This document shows, piece after piece, positions 34,856 through 43,259 of a DNA stretch of 64,000 nucleotides. Positions within the stretch are counted from its first letter, which is position 1. Every line of letters starts with the position of its first letter. The translations under genes were made by a program, and so were the position numbers. Below the pieces are notes generated by a model, which was not told the DNA's origin, searched no databases, and worked only from the letters and a program-made list of their open reading frames with translations. This DNA comes from Sorangium cellulosum So ce56 (GTDB taxonomy: Bacteria > Myxococcota_A > Polyangia > Polyangiales > Polyangiaceae), in assembly GCF_000067165.1 (NCBI RefSeq), contig NC_010162.1, positions 9,989,001 to 10,053,000 on the forward strand. The letters are read 5' to 3'.

Positions 34856-36021
34856 CCGTCCGCTCCGCCGCGGACCCTCACGATCTGCCCTGCTGCCCGC
34901 AGCACGAGCGACGCCGGCGAGACGCGCTCCATCTCGATGACGACGTTGCCGGGGAGCCCGTGCTGCATGGGGATCGGCGACGCGGGATCGGGGCGCACGC
35001 CGAGCTCCACGCGGATGCGGCCCTCCTGCGCCTCGCTGGCGACGCGCTCGACGGTGGTGGCCAGCGTGCCGTATTCGGTCCAGGGGAACGCGTCGAGGCG
35101 CAGGCGCCCCGCCTGCCCCGCGCGGATCCGCCCGACGGAGGAGGGCGGGAACTCCGCGATCACCCTGAGCTCGCCGGGCGGGACGACGGCGGCCACGACG
35201 TCCCCTTCGCGCACGAAGGAGCCGGCCCGCAGCACCGTGATTTCACCGACGCGCCCGGCGATGGGCGAGCGGATCTTGCGCCGCTCGATCTCGGCGAGCA
35301 GCCCCGCGATCGTCGCCTCCAGCACGAGCCGCTCCCCCTCGAGCGAGGCCGCCTCGCGGTCGAGCCGCGCGAGCTCGGCCTGCTGCTCGCTCTGCCCGGT
35401 GCGTCGCTCGACGTCGGCCCGCGCGGCGGCGCGGTCGAGCGCCTCGGTCGCCGAGCGCCGCGACAGCGCCTCGGCCGCGAGCCGCGCCGCCTCGGCCTCG
35501 GAAACGAGCCCGTCCTGCCGCAGGCGCACGGCCCGCGCCGCCTCGAGCTCCTGGAAGCGCGCGCCCGCCTCCGCCTCCTTGAGCCGCGCCTTCGCCTCGT
35601 CGATGCGCGCGCGCGCCGCCTCGGCCCCGTCGCGCAGCGCCCGCGAGCGCGCCGCGATCTCGGCCCGGAGGGGCCCCATCTGCCCCGCGATGGCCGAGAG
35701 CCGGGCCTGCTTGTCGTCCATGTCGCGGCGGAGCGGCTCCACGTCGAGCTCGACGAGGACGTCGCCCGCGGCGACCTCGGCCCCGAGGAGGTCGAGGCGG
35801 ACCGCGGCGACCCTCCCGCCGAGGGGCGTCTCGACGCGGTGGGCCGCCTGCCCCACCTCGAGGCGCGCGCTCACGCTCGCCTCGTACTGCCCGACGCGCG
35901 CGAGGAAGAACCACGCGAGCCAGCCTCCGAGCAGGAGCGCGCCGAGCGCGGCGCCGACGATCGAGCCGCGATGGCCGTCGGTCGCGATCGCGTGGATCGA
36001 GCGTGAGAACCCGGCGGGCAT
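34852..36021 (-). CDS. HlyD-family periplasmic adaptor, first gene of RiPP exporter operon
   Basis: The 389-residue membrane-fusion protein has a single N-terminal membrane helix (IVGAALGALLLGGWLAWFFLA). A lipoyl half-motif follows (VETPLGGRVAAVRLDLLGAEV). A long Ala/Arg/Glu coiled-coil hairpin comes next, then the second lipoyl half (IRSPIAGRVGEITVLRAG) and a beta-barrel. It would link the inner-membrane ABC transporters to an outer-membrane exit. Start ATG 36021 (MPAGFSRS) is chosen because the conserved part begins there. The longer open frame upstream runs antisense through the first precursor peptide and is not coding. The precursor on the other strand starts 168 bases away. Confidence 0.88.
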   Translation of the reverse strand: MPAGFSRSIHAIATDGHRGSIVGAALGALLLGGWLAWFFLARVGQYEASVSARLEVGQAAHRVETPLGGRVAAVRLDLLGAEVAAGDVLVELDVEPLRRDMDDKQARLSAIAGQMGPLRAEIAARSRALRDGAEAARARIDEAKARLKEAEAGARFQELEAARAVRLRQDGLVSEAEAARLAAEALSRRSATEALDRAAARADVERRTGQSEQQAELARLDREAASLEGERLVLEATIAGLLAEIERRKIRSPIAGRVGEITVLRAGSFVREGDVVAAVVPPGELRVIAEFPPSSVGRIRAGQAGRLRLDAFPWTEYGTLATTVERVASEAQEGRIRVELGVRPDPASPIPMQHGLPGNVVIEMERVSPASLVLRAAGQIVRVRGGADG

Positions 36022-36189
36022 GAGGGGTCGCGCCAAGGTACACGAGCGAAGGATGCGCAGGAAGTCGCACCCATCGCCCGGGTAAAGGCGATGAGCCTGG
36101 CAAAACTTCACGTGCAGCGCGGGCCGATTGAATGAATGCTCTCCCCTGCGGCTCCGCCGCAAGGCAGTCATTCCATCTGGAGGTCTCCC
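36022..36189. promoter_or_regulatory. Divergent promoter region between exporter operon and graspetide precursors
   Basis: The 168 bases separate the hlyD-like start from precursor 1. A hairpin TGCGG-CTCCG-CCGCA lies at 36147-36161. It is followed by a CATCTGGAGGT segment that is also found before precursor 2 and supplies the ribosome site. Promoter elements could not be assigned with confidence. Confidence 0.45.
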
Positions 36190-36411
36190 ATGGCTGATAT
36201 CGATCGTGATCGCGAGCAGAACGAGCAGAACGAGCAAACGGAGCAGGCGGAGACGGTGCCCTTCTTCGCTCGCTACCTGGAAGATCAGAAGCGCATCCGG
36301 ACCGGCGTCAAAGCCGGCGGCATCTACCAGACCCTCAAGTACCCCTCGGACCGGGACGAGAACGTCACCATGAAGTACCCCTCCGACGGCGACGACGACG
36401 TGAAATTCTGA
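36190..36411 (+). CDS. Graspetide (microviridin-type) precursor peptide 1
   Basis: The 73-residue peptide has the leader motif PFFARYLE at 24-31, the ligase-docking helix motif of microviridin-type precursors. Two core segments follow: TLKYPSDRDEN (48-58) and TMKYPSDGDDD (60-70). Thr, Lys and Ser with nearby Asp/Glu are the residues that ATP-grasp ligases join by ester and amide links. Each core therefore matches the TxKYPSD class. The segment KAGG at 41-44 could be the C39 cleavage site; this is inference. A GGAGG ribosome site precedes the ATG. Precursor 2 has a closely similar start (MADID) and leader, so the two are paralogues. Confidence 0.93.
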   Translation: MADIDRDREQNEQNEQTEQAETVPFFARYLEDQKRIRTGVKAGGIYQTLKYPSDRDENVTMKYPSDGDDDVKF

Positions 36412-36799
36412 ATTGAGCCGAGGGCGCCGCGCGATGGCCAACAGGATCGCCGTGTCGAGACGGCGTGCAATCCCGCGCGACACCACGTGACCTCGCTCGT
36501 TCTTGCGTAATCTTACGTAGCTCACACGACCATGAGTGAGCTCACGTGGCCAAGCTCAACACAATTCAATACCAGGCGTCCCGCGACCGCGGCGACTGCC
36601 GTTCCTTTTGCGCTTTTCGTGCCTTTTGTGCCAGTTGTGCCAGTTGTAAAATATGGCCACAACAACGGAATCATGCCTCGACAATCTCGCCGCGAGACGT
36701 CCATGAGGGCTTGCCAACCCGTTCGGCTGCTCGTCAAAGTAGCCCTCTTATCCTCGGCAGCTTCGTTGCCGCGGCAAGGCAACCATCTGGAGGTATCCC
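36412..36799. other. Spacer between the two precursor genes
   Basis: The 388 bases lack a credible gene. They hold a palindrome GTGAGCTCAC (36536-36545), a direct repeat of GTGCCAGTT (about 36628-36645) followed by TAAAAT (36647-36652) as a possible -10, and a perfect palindrome TTGCCGCGGCAA (36766-36777). The last is 22 bases before the start of precursor 2. The stretch before that start resembles the leader of precursor 1. An own promoter for precursor 2 is plausible. Confidence 0.4.
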
Positions 36800-37036
36800 A
36801 TGGCCGATATCGACAACCGTGAACTCGAGCAGCAGGAGCAGAACGACGACGCCGAGGCGGTGCCGTTCTTCGCTCGCTTCCTGGAGGATCAGAAGCGCGT
36901 CCGTACCGGCGTCAAGGCCGGCAGGCCGCCCTTCCAGACGCTGAAGTACCCGTCGGACCAGGAGGACGGCGGGGGCGGCGGGAAGGACCCCATCTTCACC
37001 ACGCTGAAGTACCCGTCGGACGGCGACGAGACCTGA
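36800..37036 (+). CDS. Graspetide (microviridin-type) precursor peptide 2
   Basis: The 78-residue peptide has the leader motif PFFARFLE (22-29). Two cores, TLKYPSDQED (47-56) and TLKYPSDGDE (68-77), are separated by a Gly-rich GGGGGKDPIF spacer. The nucleophiles Thr, Lys and Ser and the acidic acceptors are all kept in both cores. The leader and the sequence before the start are clearly homologous to precursor 1. The sequences after TGVKAG differ (RPPFQ against GIYQ), which supports KAG as the end of the leader. The ribosome site GGAGG is 8 bases upstream. The ligase genes follow on the same strand within 50 bases. Confidence 0.95.
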   Translation: MADIDNRELEQQEQNDDAEAVPFFARFLEDQKRVRTGVKAGRPPFQTLKYPSDQEDGGGGGKDPIFTTLKYPSDGDET

Positions 37037-37081
37037 GCACCGCATGGACCGCCCGCGCCCGTGCGAGAGAGGCATCCTGAC

Positions 37082-38080
37082 GTGACGACGGCGAGCGCGA
37101 GCGTCCTCCTGGTCTCGCACTCCCAGGACGACTTCGGGATCGGGCGCGTGGCGGAGGCGCTGCGAAGGCGCGGCGCTCGCCCCGTCCGCCTGGACGTCGA
37201 CCGGTTCCCTCGCGACATCAAGCTCTCGACGGCGCTCGGGCCGGGCGGCGTGCGCCGCCGCCTCGAGGACGCCGGGGCCGAGATCGGCGGAGACGAGATC
37301 TCCGCGGTCTGGCTCCGGCGCCTCTGGGCGCCGAACCTCGGCGAGGGCATCCCCGAGGAGTACCGCGGCGCCTGCGTGCGCGAGTCGATGGCGGCGCTGA
37401 CCGGCTGGCTGCGCGGGCTCCCCGCGCGGCGCTGGATCAACGAGCCCGCGGCCGAGGAGCGCGCCCAGGACAAGCTGCGGCAGCTCGCGGCGGCCGCGTC
37501 GGTCGGCCTTCGCGTCCCCGAGACGGTGGTGACGAACGACCCGGCCGAGGTCCGCGGCCTCTTCGCGCGCCTCGGGGGGAACGTGGTCGCCAAGATGCTC
37601 ACGCCCTTCTCGACGAGCCTCGCTGGCGGCGCGCCCTTCGTCTTCACGCACGCCGTCGCGGAGGCCGACCTCGACGCCCTCTCCGGGCTGCGCCAGAGCC
37701 CCATGGTCTTCCAGGAGCGCATCCCCAAGGCGCGCGAGCTCCGCGTCGCCTGCGTCGACGGCCGGTGCTTCCCGGGCGCGCTCGACGCGACCCGCTACGA
37801 GTCCATCGCCGTCGACTGGCGCCACCCGGACGTCAGCGAGGTCGGCATCGGGTGGGAGCCGGACGCCCTCCCGCGCGACGTCGAAGCGCGGCTCGGCGCG
37901 CTCCTCCGCGCCCTCGGGCTGGTCTTCGGGGCGGTCGACCTCATCCGGACGCCGGACGGGGAGCACGTCTTTCTCGAAGTGAACCCCGCCGGCGAGTGGG
38001 GCATGCTGGAGCGGGATCTCGGCCTGCCGATCGCCGACGCGCTGGCGGAGGCGCTGCTCGCTCCGACGGAGAACCGGTGA
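37082..38080 (+). CDS. ATP-grasp peptide ligase 1 (MvdC/MvdD-like)
   Basis: The 332-residue protein starts with a Rossmann-like SVLLVSHSQDDFGI segment that reads like the microviridin ligases. In the ATP-grasp part it has VVAKMLTPF (the ATP-binding Lys), MVFQERIPKARELRV, VFGAVDLIRTPDGEHVFLEVNPAGEW (metal-binding Glu and Asn) and LGLPIADALAEAL. Enzymes of this type activate acidic side chains with ATP and join them to Thr/Ser (lactone) or Lys (lactam) of the core. Which of the two bond types this copy makes cannot be told here. I choose GTG 37082 because an AGAGAGG site precedes it at the right distance; GTG 37061 is an alternative. Its stop overlaps the next start. Confidence 0.93.
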   Translation: MTTASASVLLVSHSQDDFGIGRVAEALRRRGARPVRLDVDRFPRDIKLSTALGPGGVRRRLEDAGAEIGGDEISAVWLRRLWAPNLGEGIPEEYRGACVRESMAALTGWLRGLPARRWINEPAAEERAQDKLRQLAAAASVGLRVPETVVTNDPAEVRGLFARLGGNVVAKMLTPFSTSLAGGAPFVFTHAVAEADLDALSGLRQSPMVFQERIPKARELRVACVDGRCFPGALDATRYESIAVDWRHPDVSEVGIGWEPDALPRDVEARLGALLRALGLVFGAVDLIRTPDGEHVFLEVNPAGEWGMLERDLGLPIADALAEALLAPTENR

Positions 38081-39102
38081 CAGTCCTCATCATCACGCAC
38101 AGCGAAGACAACGAGTGCATCGACCGCGTCGCCGCCGCGATCGCCAGGCTGGGCGGCCGGGCCTTCCGCTTCGACACCGACGCTTTCCCTGCGGGGGCGC
38201 GGCTCTCGCTCTCGTCGGGGGCCGGGGCGGGCCGCTCCACGTTGACCACCCGGGACGGCGCGCTCGACCTCGGCGACGTGACCGCCGTCTGGTATCGCCG
38301 GGTCGCCTACGGCGCCAGGCTGCCCTCGTCGATGGATCCGCAGCTCCGGAGCGCGTCGGTCCACGAGGCGAAGCAGACCGCGGAGGGCATGCTCGCGGCG
38401 TTCCGCGTCCCGCAGGTCGACCCGTTGCCGGCGGTGCGCTTCGCGTCGAACAAGCAGGTGCAGCTCGACATCGCGCGCGAGGTCGGCCTCGACACGCCGC
38501 GCACGCTCACGACCAACGACGAAGACGCGGCGCGGGCCTTCGCCGCGACCTGCCCGGGCGGGGTGATCGCCAAGATGCTCTCGTCGTTCGCCGTCTACCG
38601 CGACGGCGAGGAGCAGGTGGTCTTCACGAACGCCCTCGAGGCCAAGGACCTCGCGGACATGCGGGGGCTCTCGCTCTGCCCGATGACCTTCCAGGAGAAC
38701 ATCCCGAAGGCGCGCGAGCTGCGGGTCACGGTCGTGGGCGAGCGCGTCTTCACGGCCTCGGTCGACTCGCAAGCGGCGCCCGGCGCCGAGGTCGACTGGC
38801 GCAGGCAGGGGCTCGAGCTCATCGACGCCTGGCGCAAGGACACGCTCCCGCCCGACGTCGAGACGGGCGTGCTCCGGCTGATGGATCAGCTCGGCCTCAA
38901 CTACGGCGCGATCGACATCCTCCGCACGCCGGACGGCCGGCACGTCTTCCTCGAGGTCAACCCGTCCGGCGAGTTCTTCTGGCTGGAGCGGAACCCCGGG
39001 CTCCCGATCAGCGAGGCGCTCGCCGAGGTGCTGCTCGGCAAGGCGCCGCGGCGCGGCTCGTGGAGCGCCTTCCTCCACACGCCGGCGACACATCCCCGCT
39101 GA
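38077..39102 (+). CDS. ATP-grasp peptide ligase 2 (MvdC/MvdD-like)
   Basis: A GTG start overlaps the previous stop (GTGA), giving 341 residues. It is a paralogue of ligase 1: VLIITHSEDNECIDRV at the start, VIAKMLSSFAVY, MTFQENIPKARELRV, and NYGAIDILRTPDGRHVFLEVNPSGEF with the metal-binding Glu and Asn. Two ligases, one for lactones and one for lactams, are the standard set for microviridins. The cores here carry both hydroxyl and lysine nucleophiles, so both reactions are expected. No acetyltransferase (MdnD-like) gene is present nearby. Confidence 0.93.
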   Translation: MTVLIITHSEDNECIDRVAAAIARLGGRAFRFDTDAFPAGARLSLSSGAGAGRSTLTTRDGALDLGDVTAVWYRRVAYGARLPSSMDPQLRSASVHEAKQTAEGMLAAFRVPQVDPLPAVRFASNKQVQLDIAREVGLDTPRTLTTNDEDAARAFAATCPGGVIAKMLSSFAVYRDGEEQVVFTNALEAKDLADMRGLSLCPMTFQENIPKARELRVTVVGERVFTASVDSQAAPGAEVDWRRQGLELIDAWRKDTLPPDVETGVLRLMDQLGLNYGAIDILRTPDGRHVFLEVNPSGEFFWLERNPGLPISEALAEVLLGKAPRRGSWSAFLHTPATHPR

Positions 39103-39317
39103 TCCGGCGGCGCAGCGCCGCGAGCGGACGCTCGGTGCCGTCCGCCCGCCCGCCTGTCGCTTCCAGCACGACACGACCTGCCGCTCCCTCACCGGACAGA
39201 CGGTCGCCGCGCGACGCGCCCCGGCGCCGCGCGGTGCGCCTTGACAACGCGCCGAGGTTCCGCACTTGCTATCCGTTCAGGGGAGGGCACCGCCCCCTGC
39301 GCCCGGCAAGCGATCTC

Positions 39318-42300
39318 GTGAAGATCCTAGAGCTCCATCTCCTCGCGTTCGGCCCCTTCACGGATCTCCGGCTCGACTTCTCCTCGCCGTCGCCGGGCCT
39401 CCACGTCGTCTACGGCCCCAACGAGGCCGGGAAGAGCACCGCGCTCCGGGCGATCCGCGGCCTGCTCTACGGCATCCCGCACATCACGCCCGACGCCCAC
39501 CTGCACCACAACACCGATCTCCGCGTCGGCGGCCGGCTCGCGGGCAGGGGCGACGCCGCGCTCGCGCTCGTCCGCCGCAAGGGGCGCGTGAAGACGCTCC
39601 GCGATCCGGACGACAACCCCCTCGACGACGCCGCGCTCGCGCCAGTGCTCGGCGGCGTGACGGAGGAGCTCTTCCGGACCTCCTTCGGGCTCACCCACGA
39701 GACGCTGCGCCAGGGCGCCGAGGCCCTGCTCCAGGGCAAGGGCGACGTCGGTCAGAGCCTGTTCGGCGCGGGGCTCGGCGGCCCGGGGCTGCAGCAGCTG
39801 CTCGCCACGCTGCGCCAGGAGGCGGACGAGATCTTCACGCCCCAGGCGAGGACCCGCCCCCTCAACGAGGCGATCAAGGCCTTCGAGGCGGCCCGCAACG
39901 GGGCCAGGAGCGCCGCTCACCCGCCCGCGGACTGGACGCGCAAGCGGCAGGAGATCGACGAGCAGCGGGCCGAGCAGGAGCGCGTCGACGCGGAGCTGCG
40001 CGCGCTCCGGTCGACCGACAAGCGGCTCCGGCGCGCGCTCCGGGTGCTCCCGCTGCTGGAGGCGCGGCGCGCGATCCTCGGCCGGCGCGCCGCCCTCGGC
40101 CACGTCGTCCTGCTGCCCGAGAGCGCGCAGCGCGACCGCGAGGACGCCCAGGATCGCGCCGCCGACGCGAGCGCCCAGGCCTCGCGGCTCCGCGCCGACA
40201 TCGCGGAGCTCGAGGTCCGCCACGCCGCGCTGGAGGTCCCCGCGTCGCTCGCGGACCTCGACGCGGGCGCGATCGACGGCCTCGTGACCCGGCTCGGCAG
40301 CCACCGCAAGGCCGCCGTCGACCTGCCGCGCGTCCGGGCGGAGCTCCACGGCGTCGAGGAGGACGCGCGCGCGATCCTCCGCAGGCTCGGGCGGGACGCC
40401 TCGCTCGCCGGCGGCGACGACCCCGAGCGGCTGGAGGCGATGCGCGTCGACGTTGCGACCGAGGCGCGCATCAAGAAGCTCGCCCGCGAGCGCGGCGCCG
40501 CCGAGGCCAAGCCGCGCGAGGTGGAGCGGCTGCTCTCGGCGCACCGCGCGCGGCGCGACGCCTGCGCGCGCAGGCTGGCCGAGCTGCCGCAGGGCGAGGA
40601 CCCCGCCCCGCTCCGCGGCGCGCTCTCTCGCGCGCAGAAGCAGGGCGACCTCGAGCACCGCCTCCGCGAGGCCGCCGCCGCGGCGGCGCAGCTCGCCCGC
40701 GAGGCCGACGCGCAGCGCGATCGGCTCGGCCTCGGCGCGGCCTCGAAGCGGACGCGCCTCGACGTCGACGACGCGCGGCGGGCGCGCCTCGACACGGGCG
40801 GCACGCCCGAAGGCCGGCCGCTCTCCGCGGCCGAGGCGAGCGCCCTGCCCGTCCCGCTCCCCGAGACGGTCGACCAGGCGGCCGCGCAGTGGAGCGCGCT
40901 CGCCCGGGAGCGCGAGCGGCTCGGCGAGCGCGCCGCCGAGATCGAGGCGCGCCTCCGCGAGAGCGCCCGCGAGATCGACGCGCTCCAGCGCGCCGGCGCC
41001 GTCCCCACGGAGGCCGACCTCGCGGAGGCGCGCGAGCGCCGGGACGCCGCCTTCAAGGCGCTGGTGCGCGCCCTCCAGGCGAAGGCGGGCGCCCGCGCGG
41101 CGGCCGCGTCGATCCACACCGCGTCGCTCTTCGACATCGGCGCGGACGCGCCCGCCTCGCCCGGGGCGCGGCGCAGGCCATCGCTCGCCGCGCGCGACGA
41201 GCCGCCGGCCGCCCGGGGGAAGCCCGACGAGTACGCCGACCTGGTCCGCGCCGCCGACGCCCTCGCCGATCGGCTGCGCCGCGAGGCGGACCGGGTCGCC
41301 CGCCTGGCGCGGCTGCTCGCGGACGAGGCGCGGGCCCAGGCGGACCAGGCGCAGCTCGCCGCGGAGCGCGCCGCGCTGGCGCGTCGGGCCGAGGAGGCCG
41401 AGGCCGCGTGGCTCGAGCTGTGGCGGCCCGCGGGCGTCGCCCCGCGCTCCCCCGAGGAGATGCGCGGCTGGCTCGGCCGCTACGCGGCCTTGACCGCCAC
41501 GGTCGACCGGCTGCGCGCCGCGGAGGCCGAGGCCGAGGCGCTGCGGGCCCGGATGCAGGCGCACGCCACCGAGCTCCACGCGGCGCTCCAGGGCGCCCGC
41601 GCCGCGCCGGACGCCTCGCGCGGCGACGCGGCCGGCGCGGGCCCGCGCGGCGACGCGGCGAGCGTGGGCCCGCGCGGCGACGCGGCCGGAGCGCCGGAGG
41701 ACGCGCCGGCGCGCCTCCCGGCGCTCGTCGAGGCCGCGGAGCAGGAGCTCGCGGCCATCGAGGGCGCGGCCCGGGAGCGCAAGGAGCTCCTGCGGGAGCG
41801 CAAGGAGCTCGAGCGCGAGATCGAGGACCTCGAGCGCGAGCAGGCGCAGCACGCGCGCGCGCTCGAGGCGTGGCGGGCCGAGTGGGCCGACGGCGTGCGG
41901 CCGCTCGGCCTGCCCGGCGACGCCTCCGCGGACGAGGCCACGGCGATCCTCGACGAGCTCGGCGCGCTGTTCCGCAAGGCGGACAGCGCCGCCCACGAGC
42001 GCCGCCGGGTGCGCGGCATGGAGCGCGACGCCCGGGCGTTCGCGGCCGACGTCGCGGAGCTCGCGTCCCGGCACGCGCCGGATCTCGCCCCGCTGCCGGC
42101 GGATCAGGCCGCCGATCAGCTGATCAAGCGCCACCACAAGGCGCGCGCCGACCTCCGCGAGCGCGGCGAGATCGCGCGGAGCCTGGCCGACAAGCGCCGC
42201 GAGCTGGATCAGCAGGACGCGCGCCGCGCGGCCGCCGAGGCGCGCCTCGCCAAGCTCTTCGAGGCGGCGGGCGTCCCGCGCGGCGGTGACGACGCCGACG

Positions 42301-43223
42301 ACGTCGCCGCGCTCTCCCTGGCGGAGGAGCGCTCGCGCGAGGCGCGCCGGCTCGACCGCGAGCTCGTCGAGAACGAGGGCAAGCTCCTCGAGGCGGGCGA
42401 GGGCGCGGGCATCGCCGCGCTCGAGCAGGAGACCGCCGGGGTCGAGCGGGACGCGCTCGCGCTCGAGCTCGACCGGGCGGAGGAGCGCCTCGCGGCGCTC
42501 GAGGACGAGCGGCGCCGGATCGACAGGGCGCTCGGGAGCCTGGAGCAGGAGCGCGAGCACCTCCGGGCGACGGTGGGCGCCGCGGAGGCCGCCGCGGAGG
42601 CGCAGATCTGCCTCTCGCACCTGCGCGGCGAGGTGCGCCGCTACGTGCGGGCGCGCCTCGCCGCGGTGCTGCTCGATCGCGAGATCGAGCGCTACCGCGA
42701 GCGCAACCAGGGCCCGATCCTGGCGCGCGCGAGCGCGCTCTTCCACCGCCTGACGCTGGGCGCCTTCGCCGGCCTCCGGGTGGGCTACGACGAGAGCGAG
42801 CAGGCGATCCTCCGCTGCGTCCGTGCGGCGGCGTCCGGCGCGGCGGAGCCCGCGAAGGCGCCCGCAGACGCAGCGGCGGAGCCCGCGAAGGCGCCCGCGG
42901 ACGCAGCGGCGGAGCCCGCGAGGGCGCCGGTGCAGCGCGAGGTGGACGTGACGGGCCTGAGCGACGGCACGCGCGACCAGCTCTACCTCGCGCTGCGCCT
43001 CGCGAGCCTCGAGCACCACGCGCGGACGGGCGAGCCGATGCCGCTCATCCTGGACGACATCCTGATCCACTTCGACGACGACCGCGCCCGGGCTGCCCTC
43101 GCGGTGCTCGGCGAGCTCGCGGGGACGACGCAGGTGCTGTTCTTCACGCACCACGCGCGGCTCTGCGAGCTCGCGCGCGAGGCGGTGCCGGCCGACGTGC
43201 TCCGCGAGCACCGCCTGCGGTAG
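39318..43223 (+). CDS. YhaN-like SMC-type ATPase
   Basis: This 1301-residue protein has ATPase ends and a long coiled-coil middle. The N-terminus (VKILELHLLAFGPFTDLRLD) carries Walker A GPNEAGKST near residues 33-41. The C-terminus has signature LSDGTRDQLYLALRLA, Walker B PLILDDILIHFDDD and the switch FFTHH. Between them are Arg/Glu/Ala-rich coils with two short repeats, GDAAGAGPR at about 41620-41690 and AAAEPAKAPAD at about 42845-42915. The family partners the YhaO metallophosphoesterase in DNA end processing, by analogy with SbcC-SbcD and Rad50-Mre11. Here that partner sits at 21763. The start is GTG 39318, where homology begins. The OLD-like ATPase gene follows 36 bases later. Confidence 0.9.
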   Translation: MKILELHLLAFGPFTDLRLDFSSPSPGLHVVYGPNEAGKSTALRAIRGLLYGIPHITPDAHLHHNTDLRVGGRLAGRGDAALALVRRKGRVKTLRDPDDNPLDDAALAPVLGGVTEELFRTSFGLTHETLRQGAEALLQGKGDVGQSLFGAGLGGPGLQQLLATLRQEADEIFTPQARTRPLNEAIKAFEAARNGARSAAHPPADWTRKRQEIDEQRAEQERVDAELRALRSTDKRLRRALRVLPLLEARRAILGRRAALGHVVLLPESAQRDREDAQDRAADASAQASRLRADIAELEVRHAALEVPASLADLDAGAIDGLVTRLGSHRKAAVDLPRVRAELHGVEEDARAILRRLGRDASLAGGDDPERLEAMRVDVATEARIKKLARERGAAEAKPREVERLLSAHRARRDACARRLAELPQGEDPAPLRGALSRAQKQGDLEHRLREAAAAAAQLAREADAQRDRLGLGAASKRTRLDVDDARRARLDTGGTPEGRPLSAAEASALPVPLPETVDQAAAQWSALARERERLGERAAEIEARLRESAREIDALQRAGAVPTEADLAEARERRDAAFKALVRALQAKAGARAAAASIHTASLFDIGADAPASPGARRRPSLAARDEPPAARGKPDEYADLVRAADALADRLRREADRVARLARLLADEARAQADQAQLAAERAALARRAEEAEAAWLELWRPAGVAPRSPEEMRGWLGRYAALTATVDRLRAAEAEAEALRARMQAHATELHAALQGARAAPDASRGDAAGAGPRGDAASVGPRGDAAGAPEDAPARLPALVEAAEQELAAIEGAARERKELLRERKELEREIEDLEREQAQHARALEAWRAEWADGVRPLGLPGDASADEATAILDELGALFRKADSAAHERRRVRGMERDARAFAADVAELASRHAPDLAPLPADQAADQLIKRHHKARADLRERGEIARSLADKRRELDQQDARRAAAEARLAKLFEAAGVPRGGDDADDVAALSLAEERSREARRLDRELVENEGKLLEAGEGAGIAALEQETAGVERDALALELDRAEERLAALEDERRRIDRALGSLEQEREHLRATVGAAEAAAEAQICLSHLRGEVRRYVRARLAAVLLDREIERYRERNQGPILARASALFHRLTLGAFAGLRVGYDESEQAILRCVRAAASGAAEPAKAPADAAAEPAKAPADAAAEPARAPVQREVDVTGLSDGTRDQLYLALRLASLEHHARTGEPMPLILDDILIHFDDDRARAALAVLGELAGTTQVLFFTHHARLCELAREAVPADVLREHRLR

Positions 43224-43259
43224 CAAGGCCGGTCACCGCGATACGCTATCCTGGGCCGG

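Noticed and set aside
36022..36525. Extension of the HlyD gene to an ATG at 36525
   Set aside because: The extra 168 residues are antisense to precursor 1 and lack HlyD character.
36522..36822. Small ORFs between the two precursors
   Set aside because: Neither the plus nor the minus ORF has a ribosome site or any RiPP leader motif. The plus ORF overlaps the start of precursor 2.
38115..39317. Long 5' extension of the YhaN-like ORF
   Set aside because: It runs in a noise frame over the second ligase gene. YhaN similarity begins at GTG 39318.
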